From Fusarium oxysporum f. sp. lycopersici 4287 (Eukaryota > Ascomycota > Sordariomycetes > Hypocreales > Nectriaceae), in the NCBI RefSeq assembly GCF_000149955.1, contig NC_031000.1, forward strand, positions 1,439,163 through 1,503,162: a stretch of DNA of 64,000 nucleotides. Reading direction: 5' to 3'. This document shows, piece after piece, positions 8,481 through 19,213 of this stretch (position 1 is its first letter; every line of letters starts with the position of its first letter). Position numbers and translations under genes: made by a program. The notes beneath the pieces are model-generated. The model was given only the letters and a program-made list of their open reading frames with translations, had not been told where the DNA came from and did no database searches.

Positions 8481-11250
8481 GATTGTGTTGTCGCCGGACC
8501 AAACCAGGCATTGCGATTGGCTCGTAGCTCCCAGAAGATTCGATATCCAAGTGACCCTGGCTCGTCCATGGGATCGGTCCAAAACGGCGGCAACGGGTGA
8601 AGTAGGTCAAAGCAAGATCAAGGCCCGTTGACCCCCGTGCCAGTGAGCGTCCCTAATCGTCGAGTGCCGAAAAAAGGAGATCAACTACCAAATGTCACCT
8701 GCCCCAGAGTAAAAGAAATTGTCTTATGAAACCTCATTTGCCAGAACCAACTCGCTATCTCTAAACAAGCGCGATGCGCATCTGCGTCCCGTATCGGTGA
8801 CTGTTGATGGTTTCTGTGCTGCATTGCAGCTAAAGACCCTTGACCCTGGATCAGACAGGGTGTTTTGCACGTTCCATGAAGAAGCAAAACAACCTTGTTC
8901 GATTCGAGACAACCATCGCCGGGCTGATCTGATTAAATTAAACGAGCTTGGAAGGGAAAGGGTAGGAAAAGGAAGTGCAGTAATAAGGTGCGGAATAACA
9001 GAGGAGAAGACGGACGAGCGCGATAAACAAAGACCAGGGTCCAAAAAGCAACAACTACCGTACCATGGATCGATTGAAGCCTTTGCGGTTGGAACAATGT
9101 TGGATCTGCCAACTCTGCCCCCAAAGGGAGAGATCGTTGGATACAGAGCACCGGGGCTGTTGACCGCTCTCCGATATCTCCACCCAATGCGGTCAATGAT
9201 CCCCCATCTGTCTCCATATCCGCACGCCCTTGGGCATCGAAAAGCGTCATGTCGACGGAATGTGATCATAGCCCTAGCCCACGATGTTACCTTGTCTTTC
9301 TCACACTTCCCCGGTTGGGCCTTTTCGTCTGCCAACCCCGGACTAGCACTAGCGCCTAAAGTAGTAGGGCCCCCTTGCTCGGGGCGCTGTCGAGCTGGTA
9401 GTTCCAATGATTCCATCAATCATTAATCCGTTATCATTTAATTAGCGATTTAATTCAAATAATTTACTTGCTCAATCGTTAGCCGGCGACCAGCGACCTG
9501 GGCTGACCAACCCAGCTCAATATGGGATGCAAAAGATGGCAGGCTAGTAATCTAAAGGCCTACGTTGGAGGGTCCATCGCAAGAGACAAGACATCGTCCA
9601 ATACCAAGAGCTGAAGGAGGAGGAGGAGTAAGCAACAAATCAAAGCGCCATTCCCGAAGGAAGGGGTCCCTATCAAGCCCGAGCCGCTCCGGGCGCCAGC
9701 CTAATGATCGTATTTGATGCCGCTAAGGGGCGCTGCCTCTGGAAATAAAGAACTACAGAGTACAGGAGACCAAAGATAAATACAGTAGGGTTGAACAAAC
9801 AACCTAACCAGCAAACAGATGCATGAAAAGCCTTGCGCCCAGACGCTTGAGGGCCGCTCGAGCTCTACTGTGGAATGTCTGGGCCATTCAGCATTGGGCG
9901 CTTGCGCTATGGTGCTGCGCTAGGCTCGGTTTGGAGATGCACCGACGGATTGGTTTTAGGATCTAGCCATCTTTAACGTTGGACCAGGAGGTGCGAAATC
10001 GAGATTTTGCATCTGGATCTAGCTGATGACAATGCGGTCTTTGTCCCTCCATAAATCGACGCTGATCCTGTGTGCGCTGTGTGTCTCGGTTTGTGTCTCT
10101 CCGTCTGTGTCTCTCCATCCGTGGCCGTTAATTCACTGCCAATTGGCTTTCAAAAGCCGCCGGCCATATTTACGGATGCCCTACTTAGCCTTACTGTCTT
10201 CTTCCCATATCCCAACCACCTCATCGATCTGGCCAAGAGATCCCAACTTGTGGGTTCTCTGCTGCTTACAGGTCAACGCGCAAACAAGCCTACGAATATG
10301 CACAATTTTTCCTTATTCGATTGCCGCCATCTCCTGCTCCTCCTCTCCCCCTTTTGAGGCAGAGTGTTGTTTGACACTCGCTGTGTGGCCTAAACTTTCG
10401 GCTTTCTTAGGCCGGGTATAATCCCAGACGTCTGGGCCTTATCCTTAGTCTCTCGGTAGCCCTCACCTTTTCCCCCAGCAGCGCTTAGTTCCGCCAGGGG
10501 ATTCCATGCTTACCGGTACTACTTATTGGCTGCTACATTCCAGTTTCACTTCTCTCATCTGGTTACTTGGGCGATTGATCGGATTCTCCGAGAGGCAAGT
10601 TATGACAAGCAACCATTAATCAAAAATTCTTACCTATACGGTTGGCCCGAACGGGTACTAAATTCGACTTGAAATGCCAAGGCACATCTTGTCGCTGACT
10701 CTAAAGCCGCAATCGATCTCCAACGGTTAAGTCAGGATCTCAAATAGTCGTAATATGTATGCCTTCACCAATTGCAGGAAGCTTGATGTTTAGATGTTAG
10801 GCTCATCCCAAGGAGGTCTTAAATTAAAATCGCTCAACTGATTCTTTGACCTCTTGTCGCTGTAGTATTTGTTCAAGTCTCAATTATGCTTTTCATCCGC
10901 CGTTAATGCGTGTCCCAGCCGTCCAAAATTCCTCAGCTCCTCTCGCCTAAACGCCTGGTATCTTCCTTGACCCCTTCCCAATGTCTCAGGGACTGCTACA
11001 GGTCTTCTATGAACCTCGCGCCACGGTAACAATATTCAACCAAGTCAAACTGTTACCAATTACACAATAGACTGGCTATATGTGCATATACGGCACATTA
11101 GCTTACTATTAGTGCTCTGTACGCCGCTCCGCACCCTCTACATCCATCGCGAAGCGACCCTGGCACGGCGGGTATGCCTCTGGTAGTCGGTATTGTAGGT
11201 TTGCAACCATTGGAATCATGTTATTCAAATATTCCACACTCCGAATGCCT
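8481..11250. other. Long intergenic region, no confident gene
   Basis: About 2.8 kb with no recognisable protein family. At 8719-9426 both strands are open for about 230 codons at once (235 residues plus, 231 minus); neither product resembles a known family and the composition is low-information. A pyrimidine-rich, stop-poor stretch at 10026-10421 gives Ser/Leu-rich peptides that look like untranslated or promoter sequence. I see no tRNA, terminal repeat or transposase remnant here. Confidence 0.4.
8719..9426 (+). CDS. Unassigned open frame with equally long antisense frame
   Basis: A 235-residue open frame from an in-frame start at 8719 (TTG or a later codon; no strong ATG context). The reverse strand is open over almost exactly the same bases (8724-9419). 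I recognise no domain, signal peptide or membrane segment in either, and the amino-acid composition (Arg, Ser, Pro, Cys scattered) is typical of non-coding GC-rich fungal DNA. It is listed only because a double-open frame of this length is unusual; most likely neither is a gene. Confidence 0.12.
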   Translation: MSYETSFARTNSLSLNKRDAHLRPVSVTVDGFCAALQLKTLDPGSDRVFCTFHEEAKQPCSIRDNHRRADLIKLNELGRERVGKGSAVIRCGITEEKTDERDKQRPGSKKQQLPYHGSIEAFAVGTMLDLPTLPPKGEIVGYRAPGLLTALRYLHPMRSMIPHLSPYPHALGHRKASCRRNVIIALAHDVTLSFSHFPGWAFSSANPGLALAPKVVGPPCSGRCRAGSSNDSINH

Positions 11251-12012
11251 TCATCCCAGAAGAGAGGACAGGTTCATCCGAGAATCTTGTTTCTTTCGAG
11301 GCTGAGACTCCTGGTGCACCGGTGAATTAGGCGCAGTAGGCAACTGCCCTTGAGGAGCAAACGAAGGTAGCCTAGGTTGACACTCATGGTGCTCTCTGGA
11401 AGATGGCGAAGCTAGTGTGCTCAGGCTGTGTGCGTTGTGAAAGGGTGGTAGTTCGACTGGCATATGGAGCGAGATGGGCTGGCGAGCGGGTGACGTGATG
11501 TAATTAGAACTGATGTCAGACTCAGCAGATTCGGAGGAGCATGGTGAAGGAAGCGGAGACTCAACCCAGAACACGGGGTGACGAAGGCTTGGACTCGTGA
11601 GAGGCAAGGCCGATGTCGAGATGGAGAGTCCAGGTGGGTTGTGGGGGTAGAAGTCATCGTGGGTCTGCACGGCACATCGACGGTCCATCCTCCTGCGGCG
11701 GTTCTGGCTACCATTCCACCAGTTCTTGACAGTATTATCACTTCGGCCATGAAGACGTCGCGCAATCTCGGCCCAACGCTTTCCCATTTCATGCACTAGT
11801 CGCTCAATCTGGAGTCCCTCCTCAGGTGTAATAGGATCGTGGTTGAGAGTTGGCTTCAAGTTTTGATGATAACGCTCGCGGCACTGCTTCGGTGTTCTTG
11901 AGCTCAGAGTCTGGGCGATTCGTACCCAGTTGAGAGGGCCATGGGTTTGAACTAGGTTCATCAGATACGCATCTTCGGCGTTGGACCAAGGGCCTCTCCG
12001 GTGAGCAGTCAT
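11251..12012 (-). CDS. flbD: FlbD-like two-repeat MYB transcription factor
   Basis: A 253-residue single-exon protein. Two SANT/MYB repeats fill the N-terminus: repeat 1 (residues about 4-52) has RRGPWSNAEDAYLMNLVQ and NWVRIAQTLSSRTPKQCRERY, and repeat 2 (about 57-105) has ITPEEGLQIERLVHEMGKRWAEIARRL followed by the recognition helix with SDNTVKNWWNG. A basic patch (QNRRRRMDRR) follows. The rest is Ser/Pro-rich and ends in a short NLSSLLG motif. The paired repeats and the recognition-helix wording match FlbD, the Aspergillus regulator of conidiation and sexual development, and its relatives across Pezizomycotina; the protein acts in the nucleus. A paralogue such as a metabolite-cluster MYB cannot be excluded. 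The gene stands alone, with a pyrimidine-rich upstream region at 12013-12430 (in transcription direction) that may be its leader. Confidence 0.88.
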   Translation of the reverse strand: MTAHRRGPWSNAEDAYLMNLVQTHGPLNWVRIAQTLSSRTPKQCRERYHQNLKPTLNHDPITPEEGLQIERLVHEMGKRWAEIARRLHGRSDNTVKNWWNGSQNRRRRMDRRCAVQTHDDFYPHNPPGLSISTSALPLTSPSLRHPVFWVESPLPSPCSSESAESDISSNYITSPARQPISLHMPVELPPFHNAHSLSTLASPSSREHHECQPRLPSFAPQGQLPTAPNSPVHQESQPRKKQDSRMNLSSLLG

Positions 12013-13703
12013 GGTTACTGATAGTGGCCGGTTGGCAAGTGTGACGATGGGCTGTTAAAGTAATGGGCAGTTAGATGGTAGTGTTGTAGATATTATTCGA
12101 GCTTTGAATGCAGGAACGGGGTGGTTGCTCATTGATGTTATAGATGAAGATGCAGATGGTGAAGGGTATTGAGCCTCTGGAAAAGAGATCTTGGCTCAGA
12201 AGGAAGGGGGAGAGGTGATCAAATATCCGTGGAAAAGCTGGATGGGGCGAGGATGGCATGAAGCGTAATGTATGGGGAAAAGCAAAGTCGTGACACCTGG
12301 GCGGGTGTGATGGAGTGACCGCCCTCTGGCAACCCCAACTATCTCGACAGCGGCAATCCTGGTGGCAGATCGAGAAATTTTGTTGGCGGGGGTGAATCTG
12401 GCATATCTGGAACCGACGGGGGTGTGTCAAACCGCTGTTTGCAGGGTGTCGGGCTCATCAGCTATTGTCCGTTATCCTCAGAGGGCAATACTAAGAACCA
12501 ACGACAAATCATTAGTGGGTGCTACAGCGAAGCAATGATTGACGATGTTTCTTTAATTACTGATTAGACTAAATCCGTTTCAACGCCAATGACACAGGGT
12601 TGGTTGCAGGCTTGCTCATCACCTTCACCGTTACCATCGCTGTCAGCGTCAGCACCGTGGGCCCCCTCAGCCTGTGCAGGGACAGCTAGCAGGAGGTTCT
12701 GGCTGGGACCAGGGTCTGAGGTAGGACGATCGTCGTTAATGGGTGGCTGCTGGCCTGAGCCATCTGGTTGGGATCGTCGGAATGAACGACGGATACGTAG
12801 TCAGCAAGGATTAGAGGTACAGTGGGATGCAATAAGTCTGAATACGGGGCGTGTATCCTTTCAAGCTGCTAGCTACTTAAGTTGAGTCTGTGCGTATATT
12901 ATCTCTCGTGCGCCAATTTCAGCTATACTGATTGGCTATTGGAAGCTTCTTACTAGGATTAGGAGTTTGCTAAGATAAACAGGGTTAGACTGAGTGTGCC
13001 AGTACATAAACAGGTGTTCAAACTTATTGCATCCCATTGCACCGGCTGATCGTTGGGGGTGCTTCTGCTTCCCACGTCGGGCCTTTTGACAGTGCATACT
13101 TGCAAGTGGCTGTACGCTCCTCAGTTACATCGGTATGCTTTGGACAATAGCAGCTATGAACGAACACGTTTGGAATGTCTGCAAGATCGTAATCAGGAGC
13201 AAGGCCGCTGGGTCATGGCGTCGCCTGTAGTTAGTTACGTAGTACTAAGTTAAGGACAACATCGCCTGCCCGCGTGCCGTTGCACTGCGATGCCATGGTA
13301 AGATTGCCGAGTCCAAAACCAGGCAATCTTGGACATTCTCTGTACATCCGAATACTGAGGCGGATCTGGGACCCTGGTCCTGCGCAGGACATGCTGTGAT
13401 ATGCTGTGCTGTTACTGCTGCTACTGCGCCATTATCGCATTCTCCTGTCGACACCACAGGCTGTTCGTCCACGGTTGATCAGATGTGGAGAAAGCCGACC
13501 CGGGTCCGAGGATCGTGTCGAAACTGGGGTTGTGAGAGATGACGATGGACGATGGGAAACGAAACGAAACAAAAACGCCATCGCCTGAAGGCAAAGATTG
13601 ACCAGTGCGCCTGTCGAGCACGGACATCAGTCCACGCTTTTGTGGGTACAGCGCAGAGCGCACAGGCTTAGGGGAATTAACAAGTTACATTTTAAACCAG
13701 CTA
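12013..13703. other. FlbD-like gene upstream region and gene-poor spacer
   Basis: The first 400 bases are pyrimidine-rich on the minus strand and probably hold the leader and promoter of the MYB gene; a 119-codon frame there (12071-12430, minus) looks like composition only. The remaining 1.2 kb shows short frames on both strands without recognisable domains. The TA at 13702-13703 precedes a pogo terminal remnant. Confidence 0.4.
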
Positions 13704-13887
13704 ACATATGATAAGCGAGTGGGACACTTTTGACTTTGCTAGTATTTACACCTTGCAAGATAATTACGTTAATAAGTTCTCAAAAATTGAAATTAAGCCT
13801 AAAATAACTCAAACCTTTATATGCTATTAGCTAGCTTTTAAATAGCTTATATAAATTTTTACGGAATCATTAAAAAAAAATTATATA
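13704..13887. repeat. Pogo terminal-repeat remnant
   Basis: Begins ACATATGATAAGCGAGTGGGACAC after a TA, i.e. a left terminal repeat of the pogo group with one 17-bp subterminal word (AAGCGAGTGGGACACTT). It is followed by AT-rich sequence up to the next TA at 13886-13887, where a second pogo end starts. Its own partner end was not found, so it is a solo end or one side of a rearranged element. Confidence 0.6.
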
Positions 13888-14076
13888 ACGTGCATGATAA
13901 GCATGCGCGACAAAAAGGCGGCATACAAAGCGTAATAATATCATTCTCTTCACAGTAGATCTCAAAGTCGGCCGAGTGGTGATTTTCGTGACCATCGAGG
14001 ATCAGAAGACGATAAGAACCAATTGATCGGTTTTTGTTCAATTCGCTTATCTGTTCAACTCGCTTATCATACACGT
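13888..14076 (-). mobile_element. 189-bp pogo deletion derivative (MITE-like)
   Basis: It is bounded by TA (13886-13887 and 14077-14078) and by terminal repeats ACGTGCATGATAAGC (left) and, inverted, ACGTGTATGATAAGCGAG (right). On the minus strand the right end carries AAGCGAGTTGAACAGAT plus a second, slightly changed word. This runs directly into transposase codons SIGSYRLLILDGHENHHSAD...ENDIITLCMPP, which include the second catalytic Asp. So the element is an internally deleted transposon that kept a 45-residue slice of the catalytic core. It can only move with a helper transposase. Confidence 0.78.
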
Positions 14077-14078
14077 TA

Positions 14079-15139
14079 GTCTTTTCACTTATGTCAGTGA
14101 GGTTTCTCAGGTTAAGCATAACTCTAGTGAGAAGGGAAGGCCGTCAGAAATGATAGGGCCACTCTCTATTATACGTTGCGTGTAGTATTCCATCATCAAA
14201 CCGATACGATTAAGGTTCTCCGGTATGGAATTTGAGTTCAACAGAGTTCCCCAGTTTCTAGTAAGTTACGCAAGGAGGTTCCGGTGCTTAAGTCGTATCT
14301 TTCCATTGGCAATGTCTAGATTTTGAAATAAGTGGGAATCTGCCCCGCTATCACGGCACGTCACCCATATTTATAATTGTTGATCAAGATTTTCTGGTGT
14401 GGTATTTAGAGAGCTTCAATTTTCGCACAAGCCCAGGATGATAAGAGATATTATAGGAAATGAATTCTTGACCTTTACTAATTTCTGTCGATGATTTCCA
14501 TAAGGTTGGGAAGCTCTAGGTAAATACTTTGCGGGTCAGCCGAGTACGACTCTATAATTGAACTGACAATCCAAGCCTCTTGCACAAACACTTCAATATC
14601 GCATGCAAGACATCGGACCATGTATCCGCAGGCACCAGCACCATTCAAGAAGGTCATTACAAGAGCTTTAAGTAATTCATTTATTTTGGGACGCCACATG
14701 AAACCAACTTGCCGAACATGTTTCGTTTTTAGCATTCTCCACCGACTAAAATATCTGTGCCGATCCCCTCCTTTTATTGGGAACTAAAGTTGCGCTTGAA
14801 AATTTCTTCCAACACTAGCCAAAGGTTCAATGTAACGTCGACGATGCATCTCCTGATGATCTTGCTTCATGATCGGCATATCGAACCCACAGTTATGCCG
14901 AATTGTCTGAGGAACTGCCAGGAAAGCCCGAGGCTAAGACATAATGAACCACTTGCCCCAAGACATGTCATGTAGGACCTCTAATTGCTGAAAAGGTTTG
15001 ATGAGAGAACTGGGCGCCTCTCCCGCCTTTAGAGGCCGTCGTTCCCATCCTCACCACCTCGTGGCTTCTTTCCTGAAACCTCTTGTTGCTCTCTTCGTAT
15101 GACATATAGGTGGTCTATTAGGATCTAGCCTTCTCGACC
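14079..15139. other. Spacer with no recognised gene
   Basis: About 1 kb between the pogo derivative and the 7TM pseudogene. A minus-strand frame at 14478-14735 (85 residues, with an MLKTKHVRQVGF start region and a PQSIYLELPNLMEII end) has plausible amino-acid composition but matches no family I know. It could be an exon of a decayed gene. Confidence 0.35.
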
Positions 15140-16690
15140 ATGAGCTTTCCCGGTGCAGCGCCTCCATCCTCGGGCGTGGAGCTGAACCTAAAGCATCCAT
15201 AAGATGTGCTAAGGTCGTGCAATTATGCCAGACAAGCTCTTACCATTGCGTCTGTGTCCGCTTTCGTTGTGACTCGTTTTTATGTCAAGACAAGGGTTAT
15301 GGGAGGAGGGACAACGAGAGATGACTGTGAGTATTGTTGAGGAAGGCCATCTCATATTGAACGCTGACCCTGAAGAGTGGCCACTTATACTTCCTACGTA
15401 TGGCGCTGCAGCTTCCTATGTCTTGTATCTGTGAAGGTAATCTCGTTCTAGGCGTTGATGATCGGGTATTGTATCACAGCCTGCGTTGGTATGTCCATCT
15501 GTTCTCAAGCCGTTGCTGTTCTTGCTAACGCCTTAACAGCTGGGACTTACGGCGGCGGGCTCAATCAATTGGAAGTACGAAAGGAATATGCGCCGATTTC
15601 TTTCGAGTAAGTTAAATACATATAATAACATAACTAATCTCTAATATTATGGTGTTACAGTCCGGATATGCTGCCACTATCTTCTACGCTCCCATGGCCC
15701 TGATCGTCAAACTTGCTCTCCTCTTCATCTCATACGAGTCTTCGGAGATGTCCATAAGGAAACCATGATAGGCATCTACATTTTTATCGGCATGCTTGTG
15801 GCATACTATGTGTCGGGCCTTTTCATCAAGATCTTTATATGCTGGCCGATCAGCGCGTACTGGAAAGGAGAGACAGACAAATGCTTAAACCAAAGCGCCA
15901 TCATTTTCGCCGATACTATCATCAGTGCCATCAGTGACTTGGTCATTTTGCTACTCCCGACCCCGCTCACGTGGTCACTACAGCTATCTAGACGGAAAAG
16001 ACTCCGAGTCATTGGAATTCTTTGTGCTGGAGGCGTTGCGACAGCTTTCAGTATCTACCGATTGGCAATGATCCTGCACGAGGGCAAGTCTGTAAACTAG
16101 ACCATCGTCTTCACAAAGGCGATATTATCTGGGTAAGAACATCCCCCGATTTACTTAACAGTGGGACTAATGGTCATAGCAATGCGGAGGCCGGGATCGG
16201 CTTTAATATGCGCCTGTCTTCCATCTATAAGCGCTCTGCTAGTTCGACGTAAGAGATAACCCTACTATGGAAACCAAAGTCACTCAACCCACGAAGACGT
16301 TAGTAGACGTGGAGAGATCGTGATGACCCGATCCTTCCACGTCGATGCTGGAAGAACAGGCAAGGAGGTACACCACGACGCTTACGACTTGGGGCACGAC
16401 GAGGCTGGATTATTTGCTAGCGTTCAGGCCAACCCAAAGAGCAACTATTCGAGTCGAAGAAGGTCCGAATCTACTGGCTGAGCCATTCTACCGCATTATT
16501 TAGGCTTATCAGTACAGCCGTTATGCACATGACGAAATCAGACATCAGAATCGAGGACGGCTACAGTGTCGATTATGAGATTGGTCCACATGGAGTTATT
16601 ACCTCTGGTGTTAATACAGAAACCGAAACAAACAAAGGACAAAGACTGTCAAGGAGACGGGCGCATAAAAGACCTTATTATAGTATTTAA
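15140..16690 (+). pseudogene. Broken fungal 7TM rhodopsin-like (PTH11/SAT4-type) membrane protein
   Basis: From ATG at 15140 the pieces read MSFPGAAPPSSGVELNL, ARQALTIASVSAFVVTRFYVKTRV and TRDD(W). Then come candidate introns (about 15328-15375, 15490-15540 and 15606-15660) and exons with YGGGLNQLEV, GYAATIFYAPMALIVKLALLF, RVFGDVHKETMIGIYIFIGM...CWPISAYWKGE and ADTIISAISDLVILLLPTP. The order is that of the fungal rhodopsin-domain membrane proteins (Pth11/SatJ-like), which sit in the plasma membrane and are often surface sensors. Lesions include a TAA after LKHP, a frameshift before RVFGD, a TAG after GKSV, a frameshift inside the segment that should read ALICACLPSISALL, and a TAA after VRRKR. 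Hydrophilic tail sequence (HVDAGRTGKEVHHDAYDLG) remains readable to a TGA at 16479-16481, and one further frame runs to about 16690. Confidence 0.78.
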
Positions 16691-17009
16691 TAACACCAAG
16701 AAAGTACTAGCAGAGGGCCCAAGCTTTGCACAAGAATCACAATTCTGGAAATAAACCAATACGACGGCGTCTTGGATGATGTAAAGTAAAACACTTGAGA
16801 GACTCGGCTTTAGCCAGTTAATGAGTACTAAGTAGAATTGAAACCCAGATCATACCCAGAGGGGTTGCCCATACCTCAAGGAAGCGGCGGTGCCTTGGTT
16901 TGCAAGAGTGCTAGAAAGACGGAAGGCCTTCCCCATGAACACTTCCGACCGACTGCTGAGAATAATGATCTCTGTTCATAATGAGGGGCTAGAGCTCGCT
17001 AGTAACCAA
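16691..17009. other. Spacer, nothing recognised
   Basis: About 320 bases between the 7TM pseudogene and the first readable codons of the Fot1 relic. Part may be the unrecognisable 5' half of that relic. Confidence 0.3.
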
Positions 17010-18226
17010 TGACAAAATTAACTCTTAGTACAGTAAAAATTTGCATCGTCTTATTTTTACCTAGTAATCTACGGGATTAATAGATAAGTTAAAGCTAATG
17101 CATCCCGCCGTGTATTATACTTAATGGGGCCTGCTACCTTATGAATTTATACTTCAAGTGCAACCTCCTAATAGATTAGGTGATTAAGCCTATTAAGGGT
17201 ATATAAGTAAAAAAAAAGGCCTAAAACACATTTAGCATTTTAATAAGTATATAGCATATCTTAAGAATGGCATCTATCGCATATTAGTGATTAATAGTTA
17301 CTTACGCTACCTCTCCACTCGTTTCGACCGATTCTGTAAAGAGAATAAGATTATCATAAGCTCTATGCCTTCTTATTTATCTCATATTCTTTAACCTCTA
17401 GATAATAGATACTTCGGCCCTCTGAAGCGAGCATAGAGTCAATAATCGAACAGCTAGTCAAGTCACATATTAACAATATGACCAAGGTTAACTTCTTAAT
17501 TACTTTTAAGGCCGCCTTCTTTGCTATTATAGGAGAAATAAATATCAAGTCAGGATTAGGGTATTGGGATTAGTACCTCTGGACCCGGCAGTTATCCTAT
17601 CAAAGCTAGATATCAAGTTACAAACGCTAACGTCCCGAGTAAGCCTAATAACAGCGGCGGGACCTTGGACTTCCCAGATACCTCATAACCCCACGGAAGC
17701 CATTTTATAATCAACACCAACCAAATATCGAATTGCTCGACACCAGAGTAACTCACAGATACCGATATATAAGGCCGTAGACGAGCTTGCGAAAGGCACA
17801 CAAGTTTTAGCACATTGAGTAACCCTTCTCAACGACCAGGTCTATTCACTATAAAGGACTAATAATGCGCTTAGTAGGCATCGGAAGGCAAAAAGAACAA
17901 GACTATAGCTTAGTGAGATGACGGCTATTCAGCTAGGGCAGGACATAATATCTCAAAAAGGTATCAAGAAGAGGATCGAGAAGGAAATAGACGGGAGTGG
18001 TAGCCATCCTGGAATAGGCGCAGCAAGTAAAGGGAACCGCGGAAGGTACGGCAAGTCCAGAAACAATATGCTGGCAATGAGGAAGAGGGAGATTTTATTT
18101 ACATATATAATTCCGAGTAGCAGCTTGGAATTAGATATGTTGTGGTGGTGTAATTAACGTTGACATAGATGGAGTGGTGGAAAATCCGTCGTTCGCTTAT
18201 ATCCGCTGCTCGCTTACACAAAACGT
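17010..18226 (+). mobile_element. Heavily mutated Fot1-type pogo relic
   Basis: Transposase sequence can be followed on the plus strand through many stops. In order: VIYGIN; SIPPCII; RFDRFCKENKII near 17330; SYLSHIL-stop-PLDN with GPLKRA; EQLVKSHINNMTKVNFL; FKAAFFAIIGE near 17505; ILSKLDIKLQTLTS near 17600; YRIARHQSNSQIPIYKAVDELAKGTQVLAH; and a worn zinc knuckle (RYGKSRNNMLAM in place of a CGKxGHNxRTC). It ends in GTTCGCTTATATCCGCTGC with a terminal ACGT and TA (18227-18228). This C-terminal wording is that of Fot1-type elements and differs from the 45.2-kb element. The AT-richness and stop density point to RIP. The left end was not found. Confidence 0.78.
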
Positions 18227-18228
18227 TA

Positions 18229-19213
18229 CATGTTTCCAACGTTAAAAGAGTACAAATTTGCACCGCTATTGCGTTGCATCGTTTTGGACTAAATGAGGGA
18301 GATGGGGATTTCGTCGAGACCACTATGAAGACGGCAACCCATAAACCAAGAGTTTTCCCCGTAAAGCCGAGGCACAGCACCACTGGAAGCAAGGCCCGAA
18401 TAGTTGGCATATAGCTCCGCCGAAATATTCGTGCTAGTGGATCCAGGTCGATCTGGATCATCGGTCATGTCGGAGCTTTGAGCTTTGAGCATTGACAAAG
18501 GCTGAATCGAGCTCTGATCTAGCAAGTTAAAGTAACGATAATTGGCCAATTCTAGACCCTTAAAACTTGAACTTGGCTCTATTCGAGATAACGCGACCAA
18601 GAAAGAGGCAAGATGTTGAGCGATGTAACCCAATGGACTAGTTCGGCGCCAGGTGTATCTCCGTCTTTGGCTCTCCTTCCAGATTTGACTTACCATAAAA
18701 CGCACATTCCCCGAACGCCACTGCCTCGGAACAGGCCCTGCCAATCTATCCCGCTTTTCGCTACGAGCCCCACCCTTGGCAGTTTGCGCCCTCTTGGTTC
18801 TTGTCCCGCGTCGTCCCCTGGCCATGGCTGTGGTCAAGGGCTCCAATCATTCAGTCATGGTCATCAACAGGGGCCGATGAATGAAACAACCTGCCTTCTG
18901 GTGACTGCACGCCTAGCTATCAGCGAAGAGACCGAACTCGATGGCGCGCGATCATGGCGTTAAACCAGTCTTCGGGTTGCCGTCCACACTTTCGGTTTGT
19001 TATATACCCTCAATTCCACAATCGACGTTGCACTCACGTCCTACCAGTTTTTTCAAAGCCGGAATACTCCACCCTACAGTATCTCCATTGACTAGTGCTA
19101 GGCTCGCCGCCCTAATATCGACAACATTAATATATTAAGCCGGCGCCATCGATCTCTAGCACTGATCTACCCCCCTTTCTAGCCCCTCGACTAAATCGGA
19201 TCATTTTGACACA
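18229..19213. other. Spacer with one unassigned minus-strand frame
   Basis: A minus-strand frame at 18289-18846 (185 residues) starts with a basic segment (ARGRRGTRTKRAQTAKGG) and has a long neutral tail. I recognise no domain, and a plus-strand frame covers much of the same DNA. The region just before 19214 (TCTAGCCCCTCGACTAAATCGG...) is the likely promoter and leader of the Uds1 gene. Confidence 0.35.

Noticed and set aside
10026..10421. Overlapping plus-strand frames rich in Ser, Leu and Cys
   Set aside because: CT-rich sequence without domains in either frame; likely untranslated or promoter DNA.
12071..12430. 119-codon minus-strand frame
   Set aside because: Pyrimidine-rich leader-like DNA upstream of the MYB gene; no domain, atypical composition.
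18289..18846. 185-codon minus-strand frame
   Set aside because: No recognisable domain and an overlapping frame on the other strand; kept only as a remark.
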